Below, in pieces: positions 1 to 7,758 of a DNA stretch of 64,000 nt (its first letter is position 1; every line of letters begins with the position of its first letter). The DNA is from Novosphingobium sp. JCM 18896 (GTDB lineage Bacteria > Pseudomonadota > Alphaproteobacteria > Sphingomonadales > Sphingomonadaceae): the NCBI RefSeq assembly GCF_025938095.1, contig NZ_JAPCZF010000008.1, forward strand, positions 1-64,000. Reading direction: 5' to 3'. The notes under the pieces were generated by a model. That model was not told where the DNA came from. It saw only the letters and a list, made by a program, of their open reading frames with translations, and searched no databases. The translations under genes were made by a program, and so were the position numbers.

Positions 1-72
1 CCGTCGTCATCCTCCGCCTCGTCGCCAACCAAAAAAGCTGACGACCATAGATGACCCGGGGGTGGTCCCCGA

Positions 73-450
73 TTAGGCGCCGATCACCGAGTCAGGTGGG
101 CACCACTTGCACGCCGAAACACACCTTGCTGCTCGTGCGGAGGCCATACGGAGGCGAGCGGCCTCCTGCTGTTCCTCTGTCATCGTCCGTCGCGCGAGGG
201 GATTGATGCCCATGCGGAAGGGCCAGAGGGTGCATCCGGTAGCGACGCACTTGCGGGCTTCGGTCCTGTCGCCTCCGCAACAGTCGATGCACTTGGACCT
301 CACGGCACCTAATACGGAATTAGAGATGTGGCCGAGGGCGTGAAGGTCCGCTGTGTCCATCTGGCGAGGATCGCGGCCAATGATTTCCCCTGATGCCGTT
401 TCTAGGCCGAGAGGGATGGCGGGGGTGTTTGCAATATTGAGGTTGGTCAT
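73..450 (-). CDS. Cysteine-rich phage-type hypothetical protein
   Basis: About 125 residues starting at ATG 450. A TTG at 465 would add five residues; neither start has a clear ribosome binding site. The middle carries cysteine pairs (KCIDCCGG, then KCVATGCTLWPFRMG) and the C-terminus has CVSACKWCPP, which together suggest a zinc-binding knot. From memory, similar cysteine patterns followed by LWPyRmG-NP occur in small proteins of prophages and integrative elements of Proteobacteria; their role is unknown. It is on the same strand as the HNH endonuclease upstream and both lie in the element that ends at the broken tRNA gene near 2.2 kb. Function not assigned. Confidence 0.6.
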   Translation of the reverse strand: MTNLNIANTPAIPLGLETASGEIIGRDPRQMDTADLHALGHISNSVLGAVRSKCIDCCGGDRTEARKCVATGCTLWPFRMGINPLARRTMTEEQQEAARLRMASARAARCVSACKWCPPDSVIGA

Positions 451-529
451 TCTGATTGATTTCAAGATTGGGGATTGAAGGTGTGGGCGTGTGCGTGGCT
501 GGGGGAGCGAGGACCTGGAGGGTGCTTCA

Positions 530-604
530 AGACTCCCTGAGCGCGTTGAGGTGCCTTCCGCTACGTGGGTAGCTTGAGGGCGTGTGAAGGCGCTCAGGGA
601 GTCT
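530..604. repeat. 15-bp perfect inverted repeat between two element genes
   Basis: AGACTCCCTGAGCGC at 530-544 is repeated exactly as its reverse complement at 590-604, with 45 bp between the arms. It lies between the HNH endonuclease and the cysteine-rich gene, both read leftward. It could fold into a long-looped hairpin in the transcript or be a protein-binding operator. There is no T-run after either arm, so it is not a standard terminator. Confidence 0.6.
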
Positions 605-629
605 GAAATCTAGCTCAGGGGCGTGTGGG

Positions 630-1127
630 CTATGCGGCTAGGGGCATAGCTTGGATTTCGCTCGGAGCTTCCGCAATCCATTTGCGTACCCACTCACGGC
701 CGCACTTGGTCGTCACGCCGAACTTTCGACCTAAGGCCGCGCCGGAGCATCCGGTCATCAGCCAGTATCGTCGAGCTTCGTCCCTTCGCTCCTGCCCGCG
801 CTCGGCGGTGGTCATGCTCTTGTGGACGGTAGGATGAAGGGCTTCCAGATGGCTACGCCGCACACAGGCCCTGTTCCCGCAGAGGTGGTGAACCTCCCAT
901 CCGAGAGGGATCGAGTCTTCTCCGTGTTTGGACATGTAGCTGAGCCTATGCGCTGGTATGTGGCGAGACCCGCCCGATGCCGGGACGTTGAGTTGGACGT
1001 ATCCGGTGGGGCCGCGGAAGTGGCTAACGATCTCAATACAGCCTGTCCCCATCTTGGGGTTAGGGACACGCTCGAATGCAAGCTGCTTTCGCCACAGACT
1101 GTGAGGCGAGCGAGCGACAACGATCAT
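630..1127 (-). CDS. HNH endonuclease, phage type
   Basis: 165 residues with a good start: GAGG lies 8 nt before ATG 1127. The HNH core is near residues 78-96: VHHLCGNRACVRRSHLE, with the paired His, the Asn-Arg-Ala-Cys turn and the final His typical of HNH_3 enzymes. Before it, residues about 25-70 carry the usual Gly-Tyr-rich strand region (GPTGYVQLNV, HRLSYMSKHG). After it, residues 125-155 look like a small helix-turn-helix that may guide DNA binding. Such enzymes nick or cut DNA at phage packaging or homing sites. Context fits a prophage or integrative element; whether it is free-standing or intron-associated cannot be told. Confidence 0.8.
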   Translation of the reverse strand: MIVVARSPHSLWRKQLAFERVPNPKMGTGCIEIVSHFRGPTGYVQLNVPASGGSRHIPAHRLSYMSKHGEDSIPLGWEVHHLCGNRACVRRSHLEALHPTVHKSMTTAERGQERRDEARRYWLMTGCSGAALGRKFGVTTKCGREWVRKWIAEAPSEIQAMPLAA

Positions 1128-2202
1128 CGCTTGATCCTCGCCAGTTCCGCCCTGATCGCAGCGGCGCGGGCAGCTTCAACAGGACCAAGCATCCCGAGGT
1201 CACTGTCCCTGACAGGTCTTGGCTGACTTATGGTTCCTATAGGCTCGTTGGTGTGAGCGCCTGAGGGCGGTTGAGTAGTGGTCATTGTAATATTCTACGT
1301 TGTGGGCCTCCTGCCCCGGCCTGTGTTCGACACAGAGCAGGCGCGGGAAAACCCGTATGGATTGATGAAACTGGCGCAGACAGCCGAGCCTAGACCCGAA
1401 GCCTAAGCCAGTTCCGATGATGTTGATTGCCCGAGGTCACGGAGGCCCACGCTGTAGCTCGAAAGCAGCGATCCGGTGCCCATACCCTTGCGGGTTCTAA
1501 ACGGAGGAACACATTCCGTAGCTGCGCAGGAAGCTAACCTCGGGCGCGATCCACACGCCCCACCGAACTTACAACCCTTGCGGGCGGGTGGCTCTTGATA
1601 AACATCTTCATATCGAAGTCAGAAGCTTGCGCAAGCGATTTTGGCAAAAATTGAGATATTTTTCTCGTATTTTCAAACTGTTAGTTCGGCAATCGGATAT
1701 TAGATCCGTTGAGTCTTCTCGATTTTCAACGAGTTATGCAGGGTGGGGCACGATGTTTACCCCTCCCAAAAGGGCGTTTCGGTTAGGCTTCGGGGTGAGG
1801 GAGCCAAGTCACGGCACTGAAGCGGCGTTGCTGCGACTTCCCCCCTTATAAGAGGGATTTATTTCGAAACCGACACAAGTCTTTAGTTTCAATGAGTTGC
1901 TAAGAAGCCAGAAAATCCACTTGCGGATAATGCTCTACATTCGGTGCATTATTGTGGATTTCGTGCCCTTCAGCATCGCTTTGGCGCTGGAACCGACCGG
2001 GGACGCGGGGGTTTCTTTTCAATCAAACGCAGGACCCGCAGACGCGGAAGGTCGCTAAGGGACTGCGCCAATCACAATTCAGTCACAAGGCTCGGGGATT
2101 GCCAGTCTAAGTGTCTCGCGCTACCAAGATGGCTGAGCCGATCAAGGCTTTGGAAACACTGGTTTTCAGGACTGAAGGTTCTGCTGAGTTTGGTGCCTGC
2201 TC
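1128..2202. other. Gene-poor, partly AT-rich end of an integrated element
   Basis: No convincing coding region is visible on either strand. Open frames here lack codon bias and known motifs. The part from about 1590 to 1970 is clearly richer in A and T than anything else in the window, which suggests foreign origin. The 11-mer ACCCTTGCGGG occurs twice, at 1484-1494 and 1574-1584. A foldable block at 1429-1545 is listed separately. The right end meets a truncated tRNA gene. No integrase is present in the visible part. Confidence 0.5.
1429..1545. other. Possible structured RNA or DNA element
   Basis: GCCCGAGGT at 1429-1437 pairs perfectly with ACCTCGGGC at 1537-1545 and closes a 99-nt interior. 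Inside are smaller hairpins: GCTG/CAGC around 1451-1469, CCC-TTGC-GGG at 1485-1494, and ACGGA/TCCGT around 1501-1519. Just upstream, near 1320-1345, lies another nested hairpin (CTGTGT-TCG-ACACAG). I do not recognise a known RNA family. It could be a small RNA, a leader, or a binding region of the element. Confidence 0.3.
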
Positions 2203-2244
<42 letters not shown>

Positions 2245-2305
2245 GGGCCGCGTGCGACTAGCAGAGCGTGGGCGCGATTGCCAAGCGCAATGTCGTCGCT
2301 TCCGA

Positions 2306-3592
2306 TCAGGCCGTCGCGGGATCGGCCAAAGCCGGGTTCTGCGGCGCATCCTCCTGCGGTGCTTCGTCGGCGTCGAGATCGGGGTAGGGGCCCAGCAGCA
2401 GGAACAGCAGCATCGTGCCGAGACAGGCGGGGATCTGCGCCCAGAGCACGATGTCGTAGCTCTTGGTCACGTCGTAGATGTGGTTGGCCAGGACCGGGGC
2501 GATGCCGTTGCCGAACAGCATCAGGCCGTTCATCGTGCCGAACAGCGCGCCGAAGCTCTTCAGGCCGAAATGCCGCGCGGCGAGATAGGCGCAGCAGTCG
2601 ACCTCGGTGCCGACCGCGAGGCCGAGGATCAGGCAGGCCACGGCGGCGACGGCGGGGCCCGGGAAGGCCAGCAGCAGCAGCACCGTCACCACGGGCATGG
2701 CCGTGCTCGCCGCCGCGACCTTGGCCGCGTCGAACCGGTCGAGCAGGAAGCCGCCGACGATGCGCCCGGTGATCGAGCCGAGGCCGAGCAGGCCGGCGAT
2801 GCCCGCGGCGCCCGCGGGGGTGAGGTCGCGCGCGATCAGCACGGGCACGAGGTTGGTGGTCAGCGCGCAGATCGTCACCGAGAACAGCAGGGTGGCGCCG
2901 GCAAGCTTGAGGAAGCGCGGCTGGGTGAAACCCTCGCGCGCCGAGACACCCTGGACCTGGCGCGGGGTTTCGACCGGCGCGCCGGCCTTGCCGCCCTCGG
3001 CCGGCATGCGGAACAGTAGCCAGGTGACGGGGAAGGTGAGCGCGGCACCGATCACCCCGAGGCCGACATAGGCCTGGCGCCAGCCGTAGTGCTCGACCAG
3101 TCCGTTGGTCAGCGTCGGCACGAAGGCCGCGGCAATGCCGGTGCCGCAGAGCGCGATGGCGAGCGCGATGCCGCGATTGCGGTCGAAATAGCCGTTGATC
3201 GCCTTGGTCCAGACCGTCGGCAGGATCAGCATGTTGCCCGCGCCGAGCAGGATCCACAGCAGCCACCAGGATTCGATGCTGGTCGCCTGTGAGAGCATGG
3301 CGAGGCCGAAGGCGAAGACGAGGATGCCCGCCAGCGCGATGCGGCGCGGCCCGACCTTGTCGATCGCGAGGCCGACCAGCGGCGCCGCCACCAGCGCGAT
3401 CGTCGAGATGATCATCAGCCCCAGCGAGGTCTGCGCACGCGCCCAGCCCATCTCGCGCTCGAGCACGGGGATCATCACCCCCAGCGAATAGCCGTGGGTC
3501 GAGCAGAGCATGATGCCGATCATGCAGGGCGGCAGGATCCGCCAGTTCTGCCGCAGCTCGCCGAAGCCCGGCCGCGCGCCGTCGATCGCCAT
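2306..3592 (-). CDS. MFS transporter, OFA/monocarboxylate-like
   Basis: 428 residues with about twelve hydrophobic segments. Start chosen at ATG 3592 because GGAGAG precedes it; a longer frame reaches 3691 without a ribosome binding site. The loop between helices 2 and 3 has the MFS signature DKVGPRR. The N-terminal helix (MIGIMLCSTHGYSLGVMIP) and the general layout resemble the oxalate:formate/monocarboxylate branch, so an organic acid is a likely substrate, but this is inference. The C-terminal tail is acidic and proline/alanine-rich. It is the first intact chromosomal gene right of the tRNA attachment site and is transcribed towards it. Confidence 0.82.
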   Translation of the reverse strand: MAIDGARPGFGELRQNWRILPPCMIGIMLCSTHGYSLGVMIPVLEREMGWARAQTSLGLMIISTIALVAAPLVGLAIDKVGPRRIALAGILVFAFGLAMLSQATSIESWWLLWILLGAGNMLILPTVWTKAINGYFDRNRGIALAIALCGTGIAAAFVPTLTNGLVEHYGWRQAYVGLGVIGAALTFPVTWLLFRMPAEGGKAGAPVETPRQVQGVSAREGFTQPRFLKLAGATLLFSVTICALTTNLVPVLIARDLTPAGAAGIAGLLGLGSITGRIVGGFLLDRFDAAKVAAASTAMPVVTVLLLLAFPGPAVAAVACLILGLAVGTEVDCCAYLAARHFGLKSFGALFGTMNGLMLFGNGIAPVLANHIYDVTKSYDIVLWAQIPACLGTMLLFLLLGPYPDLDADEAPQEDAPQNPALADPATA

Positions 3593-3712
3593 CACACTCT
3601 CTCCGAATATCTCGTTTTCTCGCGCCAATTGACCGCGCTTTGTCGCGGCGCGCAAGTGCGCGAGCCGCGGTTTTAGCGATTTGGCAAGCAAGAATGCCTA
3701 GGTCGAACGGTC

Positions 3713-4105
3713 ATGGACGCGACTCCGATCAACTTCCATTCGGCCACGCCGCTCGGTGCGCCGCTGTTCGGTCAGCTTGGCGCGCTTTCCGATGTCGCCG
3801 CACAGAAATGGATCGCGCTGCACGATGCGGCGGCGGTCGTCGCGGCGCTCGCCGGGGTGGCGCCCGAGACGCCGACCGCGGCGCTCACGGGCTTCGCCGT
3901 GGCGATCGGCCAGGCGCCGCACTGGCGCCGCGAGCTTGCGGTTCAGGGCATCGAGGACCTCGCTGCGATCATGGAGCCCGGCCTCTCGGCGCTGATCGCG
4001 GTCCAGGCCGCGCGCGGCGATGCGGCCGCGCCGGCCCATGCGCTGTGGCTCGAATTCACCGCCGCGCGCGACGCGCTGCTGACGCTCGCCCTGCCGCTAG
4101 ACTGA
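3713..4105 (+). CDS. Conserved hypothetical protein, alanine-rich
   Basis: 130 residues, divergent from the MFS gene with 120 bp between start codons. The protein is alanine-rich and predicted mostly helical, with no signal peptide, cysteines or membrane segment. No catalytic motif is recognisable. Codon usage matches the neighbouring chromosomal genes, which supports real coding. It ends 45 bp before mmcB, and a LexA box lies in that gap, so mmcB probably has its own promoter and this gene is not part of an SOS operon. Function unknown. Confidence 0.6.
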   Translation: MDATPINFHSATPLGAPLFGQLGALSDVAAQKWIALHDAAAVVAALAGVAPETPTAALTGFAVAIGQAPHWRRELAVQGIEDLAAIMEPGLSALIAVQAARGDAAAPAHALWLEFTAARDALLTLALPLD

Positions 4106-4122
4106 GCCCACCCTCTTTTCAG

Positions 4123-4137
4123 GTTCGTGTTATGTTC
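4123..4137 (+). promoter_or_regulatory. LexA (SOS) box upstream of mmcB
   Basis: GTTCGTGTTATGTTC is an exact GTTC-N7-GTTC direct repeat, the alphaproteobacterial LexA operator. It ends 12 bp before the mmcB start codon, where bound LexA would block transcription. The downstream gene is a family known to be DNA-damage inducible in Caulobacter. Confidence 0.8.
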
Positions 4138-4149
4138 CTATGAAGGGGC

Positions 4150-4701
4150 ATGGCCGAATCCGATTCTCCGCTCGCCTCCTCGTTCGATCGCATTGCCGCC
4201 GAGGCCAACTCGGCTGGCAGCGAGGGCAATCGATTGGGGGAGGAACGCCGTGCCCTGGCCGTGGCGCGTGGGATCTGCCGGCTGTTCGCGCGCAACGAGA
4301 CCTGGTGCCTCGCGGAAATGCCGCTGCGTTGCGGTCGCCGGGCCGACCTGATGGGGATCGACGCCAAGGGCCGCATCACCATCGTCGAGATCAAGGTCAG
4401 CCGCGCCGACCTGCTCGGCGACGGCAAGTGGCCCGACTATCTCGACTATTGCGACCGCTTCTACTGGGGCCTGCCGCCCGAGCTCGATCGCGCGCCGCTC
4501 GACACGCCTTCGTTCCTGCCCGAACGCTGCGGCGTGATCGTCGCCGACGGCTATGACGCGGAAATCCTGCGCCCCGCGGCATTGGTCCCGCTGGCCGCCG
4601 CGCGACGCAAGGTCGAGACCGAACGCCTGGCGCGCACCTCGCTGCGGCGGCTCGTCACCGGTGCCGACCCGTACACGGGGCAGTGGGGTTTCGAGGGCTA
4701 G
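4150..4701 (+). CDS. mmcB: MmcB-family DNA repair protein
   Basis: 183 residues. It has a PD-(D/E)xK nuclease-like core: RRADLMGID near residues 58-66, then the strand ITIVEIKVSRADLLGD with the E-x-K pair, and a C-terminal LVTGADPYTGQWGF block typical of MmcB. In Caulobacter, mmcB is LexA-controlled and protects against mitomycin C crosslinks. The perfect LexA box just upstream supports the same regulation here. Its precise biochemical activity is not settled in the literature I know; a role in crosslink repair is inferred by family. Confidence 0.88.
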   Translation: MAESDSPLASSFDRIAAEANSAGSEGNRLGEERRALAVARGICRLFARNETWCLAEMPLRCGRRADLMGIDAKGRITIVEIKVSRADLLGDGKWPDYLDYCDRFYWGLPPELDRAPLDTPSFLPERCGVIVADGYDAEILRPAALVPLAAARRKVETERLARTSLRRLVTGADPYTGQWGFEG

Positions 4702-4770
4702 CGTTTCCCCATCCGGCGTTCATGCCGATCTGCTAGTCTGCCGCTGCCGCGACCGGCGGGAGGGATGGCG

Positions 4771-5748
4771 ATGCCGACGCTTTGGACCCGCATGTTCTGC
4801 CTGATCTTGCTGGTTGCCCTGTCGGGCAGCTCGGGCAGCGGTGCTGGTCCCAGCGCTGCGGCGATCGAGCCGCAGGTGCAGCAATGTCTCGATCGGGGGT
4901 GGCGGCGCGAGGTCGTCCGGATCGGCGATACCGCGCGCGAAGTGCTGTGGCAGGGGCCGCCGGGGGCCTGGCGCAAGGGCGCGATCCTGGTCCTGCACGG
5001 CGGCGGCGGCCGGCATTTCCAGTTCTGCGTCGCCAATGCGCGCGTGGTCGCGCCGCAGGTCCGGTTCGGCGACCTGGCCGTGGCCCAAGGTTTCGCGGTA
5101 TTCCTGATCGATTCCACCGACCGCGTCACCGACGCGCAGGGACGGGTCTGCGGCAAGATCTGGGACGACGAGGTCCGTCCGCGCGCCAATCTCGATCTGC
5201 CGTTGATCGGACACGTCCTGCGCGGTGCGATCCCGCGGCTGCGTCCCCCCGGCTCGGCCCCGGCGATCTTCGTCACCGGCCTCTCGTCCGGCGGCTACAT
5301 GACCGTGCGGGCGGCCACCCATTTCAATGGACTCGTCACCGCCTTCGCACCGGTATCGAGCGGCGATCCCTATGGCTGGCATCGGGTCTGCGAACCGGGG
5401 CTGACCGCCCGCACCAAGGTGCATGGCACCGGCTTCGACAACGAGACCGGCAAGCAGATCGTCGAACCGCGATCGTGCCAGGCGGAAGACTATCCCGCGG
5501 AAGCGCGCTGGGACGATGGCGGCGCTGCCAGCAAGCCGCGCTTCCGGCTGTTCCGTCACGAGAACGACGGGGTGAACGATGCCTCGTGCGGGGAGAAGGT
5601 GGAGCGGCTGCTGCGCCGGCACGGCTATCCGGGGGAAGCCGATTTCCTGCTGCGCGGCGGGCGGCGCAGCCTGCTCAACCATCTGTGGCAGGATGCCTAT
5701 AACCAGCCGATTCTCGACTTCTTCTCCGCGCGGGTCAGCGCTCGCTAG
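4771..5748 (+). CDS. Secreted PHB-depolymerase/LpqC-like esterase
   Basis: 325 residues. GGGAGGG ends just before ATG 4765, so ATG 4771, 7 nt from the GGAG core, is the better start. A signal peptide is evident (MFCLILLVALSG). The alpha/beta hydrolase fold shows the oxyanion segment LVLHGGGG near residue 70, the nucleophile elbow GLSSGGYM around residue 175, and a likely catalytic His in NHLWQDAYN near the C-terminus. Cysteine pairs suggest disulphides, fitting export. It probably hydrolyses extracellular or periplasmic esters or short polyesters; the substrate is not known. Its 3' end overlaps the convergent yihY-like gene by 14 bp. Confidence 0.78.
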   Translation: MPTLWTRMFCLILLVALSGSSGSGAGPSAAAIEPQVQQCLDRGWRREVVRIGDTAREVLWQGPPGAWRKGAILVLHGGGGRHFQFCVANARVVAPQVRFGDLAVAQGFAVFLIDSTDRVTDAQGRVCGKIWDDEVRPRANLDLPLIGHVLRGAIPRLRPPGSAPAIFVTGLSSGGYMTVRAATHFNGLVTAFAPVSSGDPYGWHRVCEPGLTARTKVHGTGFDNETGKQIVEPRSCQAEDYPAEARWDDGGAASKPRFRLFRHENDGVNDASCGEKVERLLRRHGYPGEADFLLRGGRRSLLNHLWQDAYNQPILDFFSARVSAR

Positions 5749-6736
5749 CCGGCGCACGTTCCGCGGCGGGATTGCCGATGCCGCTATCTGTGCCCTTGGC
5801 GACGTGGTCGGCGACCCAGGCGCCGCGCTCGCCCAGCGGCCGCTCGGGGCCGCGCGTGGTGTCGCGCGCGGTCTGGTGCTCGAGCTCCGAATTGAGCTCG
5901 GCGCCGAAGATCAGGATGTAGCTCGACAGGTAGAGATAGGTCAGCAGAATCACCACGGCGGCAAGCGAGCCGTAGGTCGCGTTGTAGTTGCCGAACTTGC
6001 CGACATAGAGCCCGAAGCCCAGGGTCAGCAGGACGAAGGCCAGGGCGAACAGGACCGAGCCCGGGCTCAGCCAGCGCCAGCGTGCGCGGCGGCGCGAGGG
6101 ACCGAAGCGATAAAGCGTCGCCGCCACGGCCGCGGCCAGCATGGCCAGGAACAGGTGCGCGGCGATCTTCGAGAGCACCACCGCCAGCGAGGCCGGGATG
6201 AAGGCCTCGACATAGGCGAAGACCGCGATCGACATCATCGCCACGACCGCGCCGATCACCGCGCAGACGGTGATCGCCAGGGCCAGCAGGTTGACCTTGA
6301 TGAAGCCGCGCTTCTCCTGCTCCTCGTAGGCGATGTTGAGCGCGGTGACGATCGCGCTGGCGCCGTTGCGCGCGCCGTAGAGCGCGACCGCGAGCGCGAT
6401 GACCACGCCCAGTCCCTTCTTGCCTTCGGAAGTGTGGACGACTTCGAGCAGTTGCGTGGCAACCAGCTTGGCGACGTCGGCGGGGATCACCGTCATCATC
6501 GCGGTCATGTCCTCGAGCACGGTCTGCGGATCGGCGAGCAGGCCATAGGTCAGGACGATCGCGCCGAGCAGCGGCACCAGCGCCAGGAAGCCGTAGAACG
6601 ATACGCCCGCGGCGATCAGCCCGACGTTGTCGGCATCGGCTTCCTTCCACGTGCGCACGAGCACCTGCTTCCAGGCGGCCAGCGGCATCTGCCAGGGTGA
6701 AGTGGCATCGCGGCCCGTGCTCGGCATGCTGGTCAA
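5735..6736 (-). CDS. YihY/BrkB-family inner membrane protein
   Basis: 333 residues. The TTG at 6736 has GGAG 8 nt upstream; an ATG three codons later (6727) is the alternative. The protein has the YihY/UPF0761 pattern: six hydrophobic helices, the motif AAGVSFYGFLALVPLL near residue 42, ARNGASAIVTALNIAYEE, and the C-terminal NYNATYGSLAAVVILLTYLY followed by GAELNSEL. The family is widespread; some members were wrongly called RNase BN. Its transport or envelope function is unsettled. The last about 40 residues are polar. Confidence 0.85.
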   Translation of the reverse strand: MTSMPSTGRDATSPWQMPLAAWKQVLVRTWKEADADNVGLIAAGVSFYGFLALVPLLGAIVLTYGLLADPQTVLEDMTAMMTVIPADVAKLVATQLLEVVHTSEGKKGLGVVIALAVALYGARNGASAIVTALNIAYEEQEKRGFIKVNLLALAITVCAVIGAVVAMMSIAVFAYVEAFIPASLAVVLSKIAAHLFLAMLAAAVAATLYRFGPSRRRARWRWLSPGSVLFALAFVLLTLGFGLYVGKFGNYNATYGSLAAVVILLTYLYLSSYILIFGAELNSELEHQTARDTTRGPERPLGERGAWVADHVAKGTDSGIGNPAAERAPASER

Positions 6737-6820
6737 GTCGCTCGCTCCTGTCTGTCGTCAGACAACGGGAGGCTTGCGCCAGGGTTCCGTACGTGTTGCT
6801 GGTGAAGGCGGAGGAGAGCC

Positions 6821-7291
6821 ATGCCGTCACGCCGCGAAATCATCCGCATGACGCCCGAAGAGGTGCGCAGCTACCTGTCCGGGCAGCGCCGGATCGTGCT
6901 CGTCACCATCGGCCCCGACGGCATGCCGCATCCGCTGCCGATGAACTACGGGCTCGACGCCGAGGGGCGGGTGCTGATCACCAGCTTCCGCAAGAGCCAG
7001 AAGGTCAAGAACCTCGAACGCGATCCGCGCGCGACCCTGCTGGTCGAGAGCGGCGAGGCCTATGCCGAGCTCAAGGCGGTCGTGCTCCATTGCGAGGTCG
7101 AGCTGATCACCGATCCCGATGCCATCGCCACGTTCATGCGCGAGGTCCGCGCCGATACCGCGATGTCGGACAGCCTCAGCACCGAGATGAGCGCGCAGGT
7201 CCGCGCCTCGCTGACCAAGCGCGTGGTCTTGCGCTGCACGCCCTTCCGCACCGTGAGCTGGGATCACGGCAAGCTCGACGGCTTCTACTGA
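6821..7291 (+). CDS. Pyridoxamine-5'-phosphate-oxidase-fold protein
   Basis: 156 residues with a strong ribosome binding site (GGAGGAGAG) 2 nt before ATG 6821. The split-barrel flavin-binding fold is indicated by IVLVTIGPDGMPHPLPMNYG, the strand VLITSFRKSQKVKNLERDP and the next strand ATLLVESG. This is the PPOX class, F420- or FMN-dependent, of unknown substrate. Members act as small reductases or oxidases on diverse compounds. Its 3' end overlaps the convergent DUF1289 gene by 7 bp. Confidence 0.78.
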   Translation: MPSRREIIRMTPEEVRSYLSGQRRIVLVTIGPDGMPHPLPMNYGLDAEGRVLITSFRKSQKVKNLERDPRATLLVESGEAYAELKAVVLHCEVELITDPDAIATFMREVRADTAMSDSLSTEMSAQVRASLTKRVVLRCTPFRTVSWDHGKLDGFY

Positions 7292-7470
7292 GCCCCGATC
7301 GAGCGTCGCCGGTCTTCGAGTGCGCGCAGCAGCGCCTGCTTCTCGCGCACCGGGAGCATGGCCCAGTCGGCGATCTCGTCGAGCGTGCGCAGGCAGCCTT
7401 CGCACCAGCCGGTCGTGGGAGCGATGCGACAGACGCCGGTACAGGGCGAGCGGGGCTGGTGCGCGTACAT
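7285..7470 (-). CDS. DUF1289 protein
   Basis: 61 residues. It has the complete DUF1289 signature: SPCTGVCRI, then GWCEGCLRTLDEI and W, giving four cysteines that probably bind a metal. These small proteins are common in Proteobacteria and their role is unknown. It overlaps the 3' end of the PPOX-fold gene in the convergent direction. Upstream lies a 288-bp gap before the divergent DEAD-box gene. Confidence 0.85.
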   Translation of the reverse strand: MYAHQPRSPCTGVCRIAPTTGWCEGCLRTLDEIADWAMLPVREKQALLRALEDRRRSIGAQ

Positions 7471-7758
7471 CGCCGGCAGCCTAGCACTTCCAGGCTCGCC
7501 AGCCGTTAACTACTCCGCGTAATTTTCTTGCTTTTTGCCGCAATGCACACTAACTGGCCCGTCAGCAACCGGCGCGCGAGCCCTTTCTCGCCGCAATCCG
7601 GCGCAGCGTGAGGTCCGCGTCTCCCCGCAGGACCGCCCGGCTTAGCGGTTGTACGTATTGCTAGACGCTTCCTTCGTCACGCAGGGTCGCAAGTGAACGA
7701 ACCCTTGCTTCGCGCCGCGGCCATAGCCCGGCGCGCACGCGCAATTTGAAAGATTTTC

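Noticed and set aside
1588..1851. An 87-codon plus-strand frame in the AT-rich island
   Set aside because: No ribosome binding site, no codon bias and no recognisable motif.
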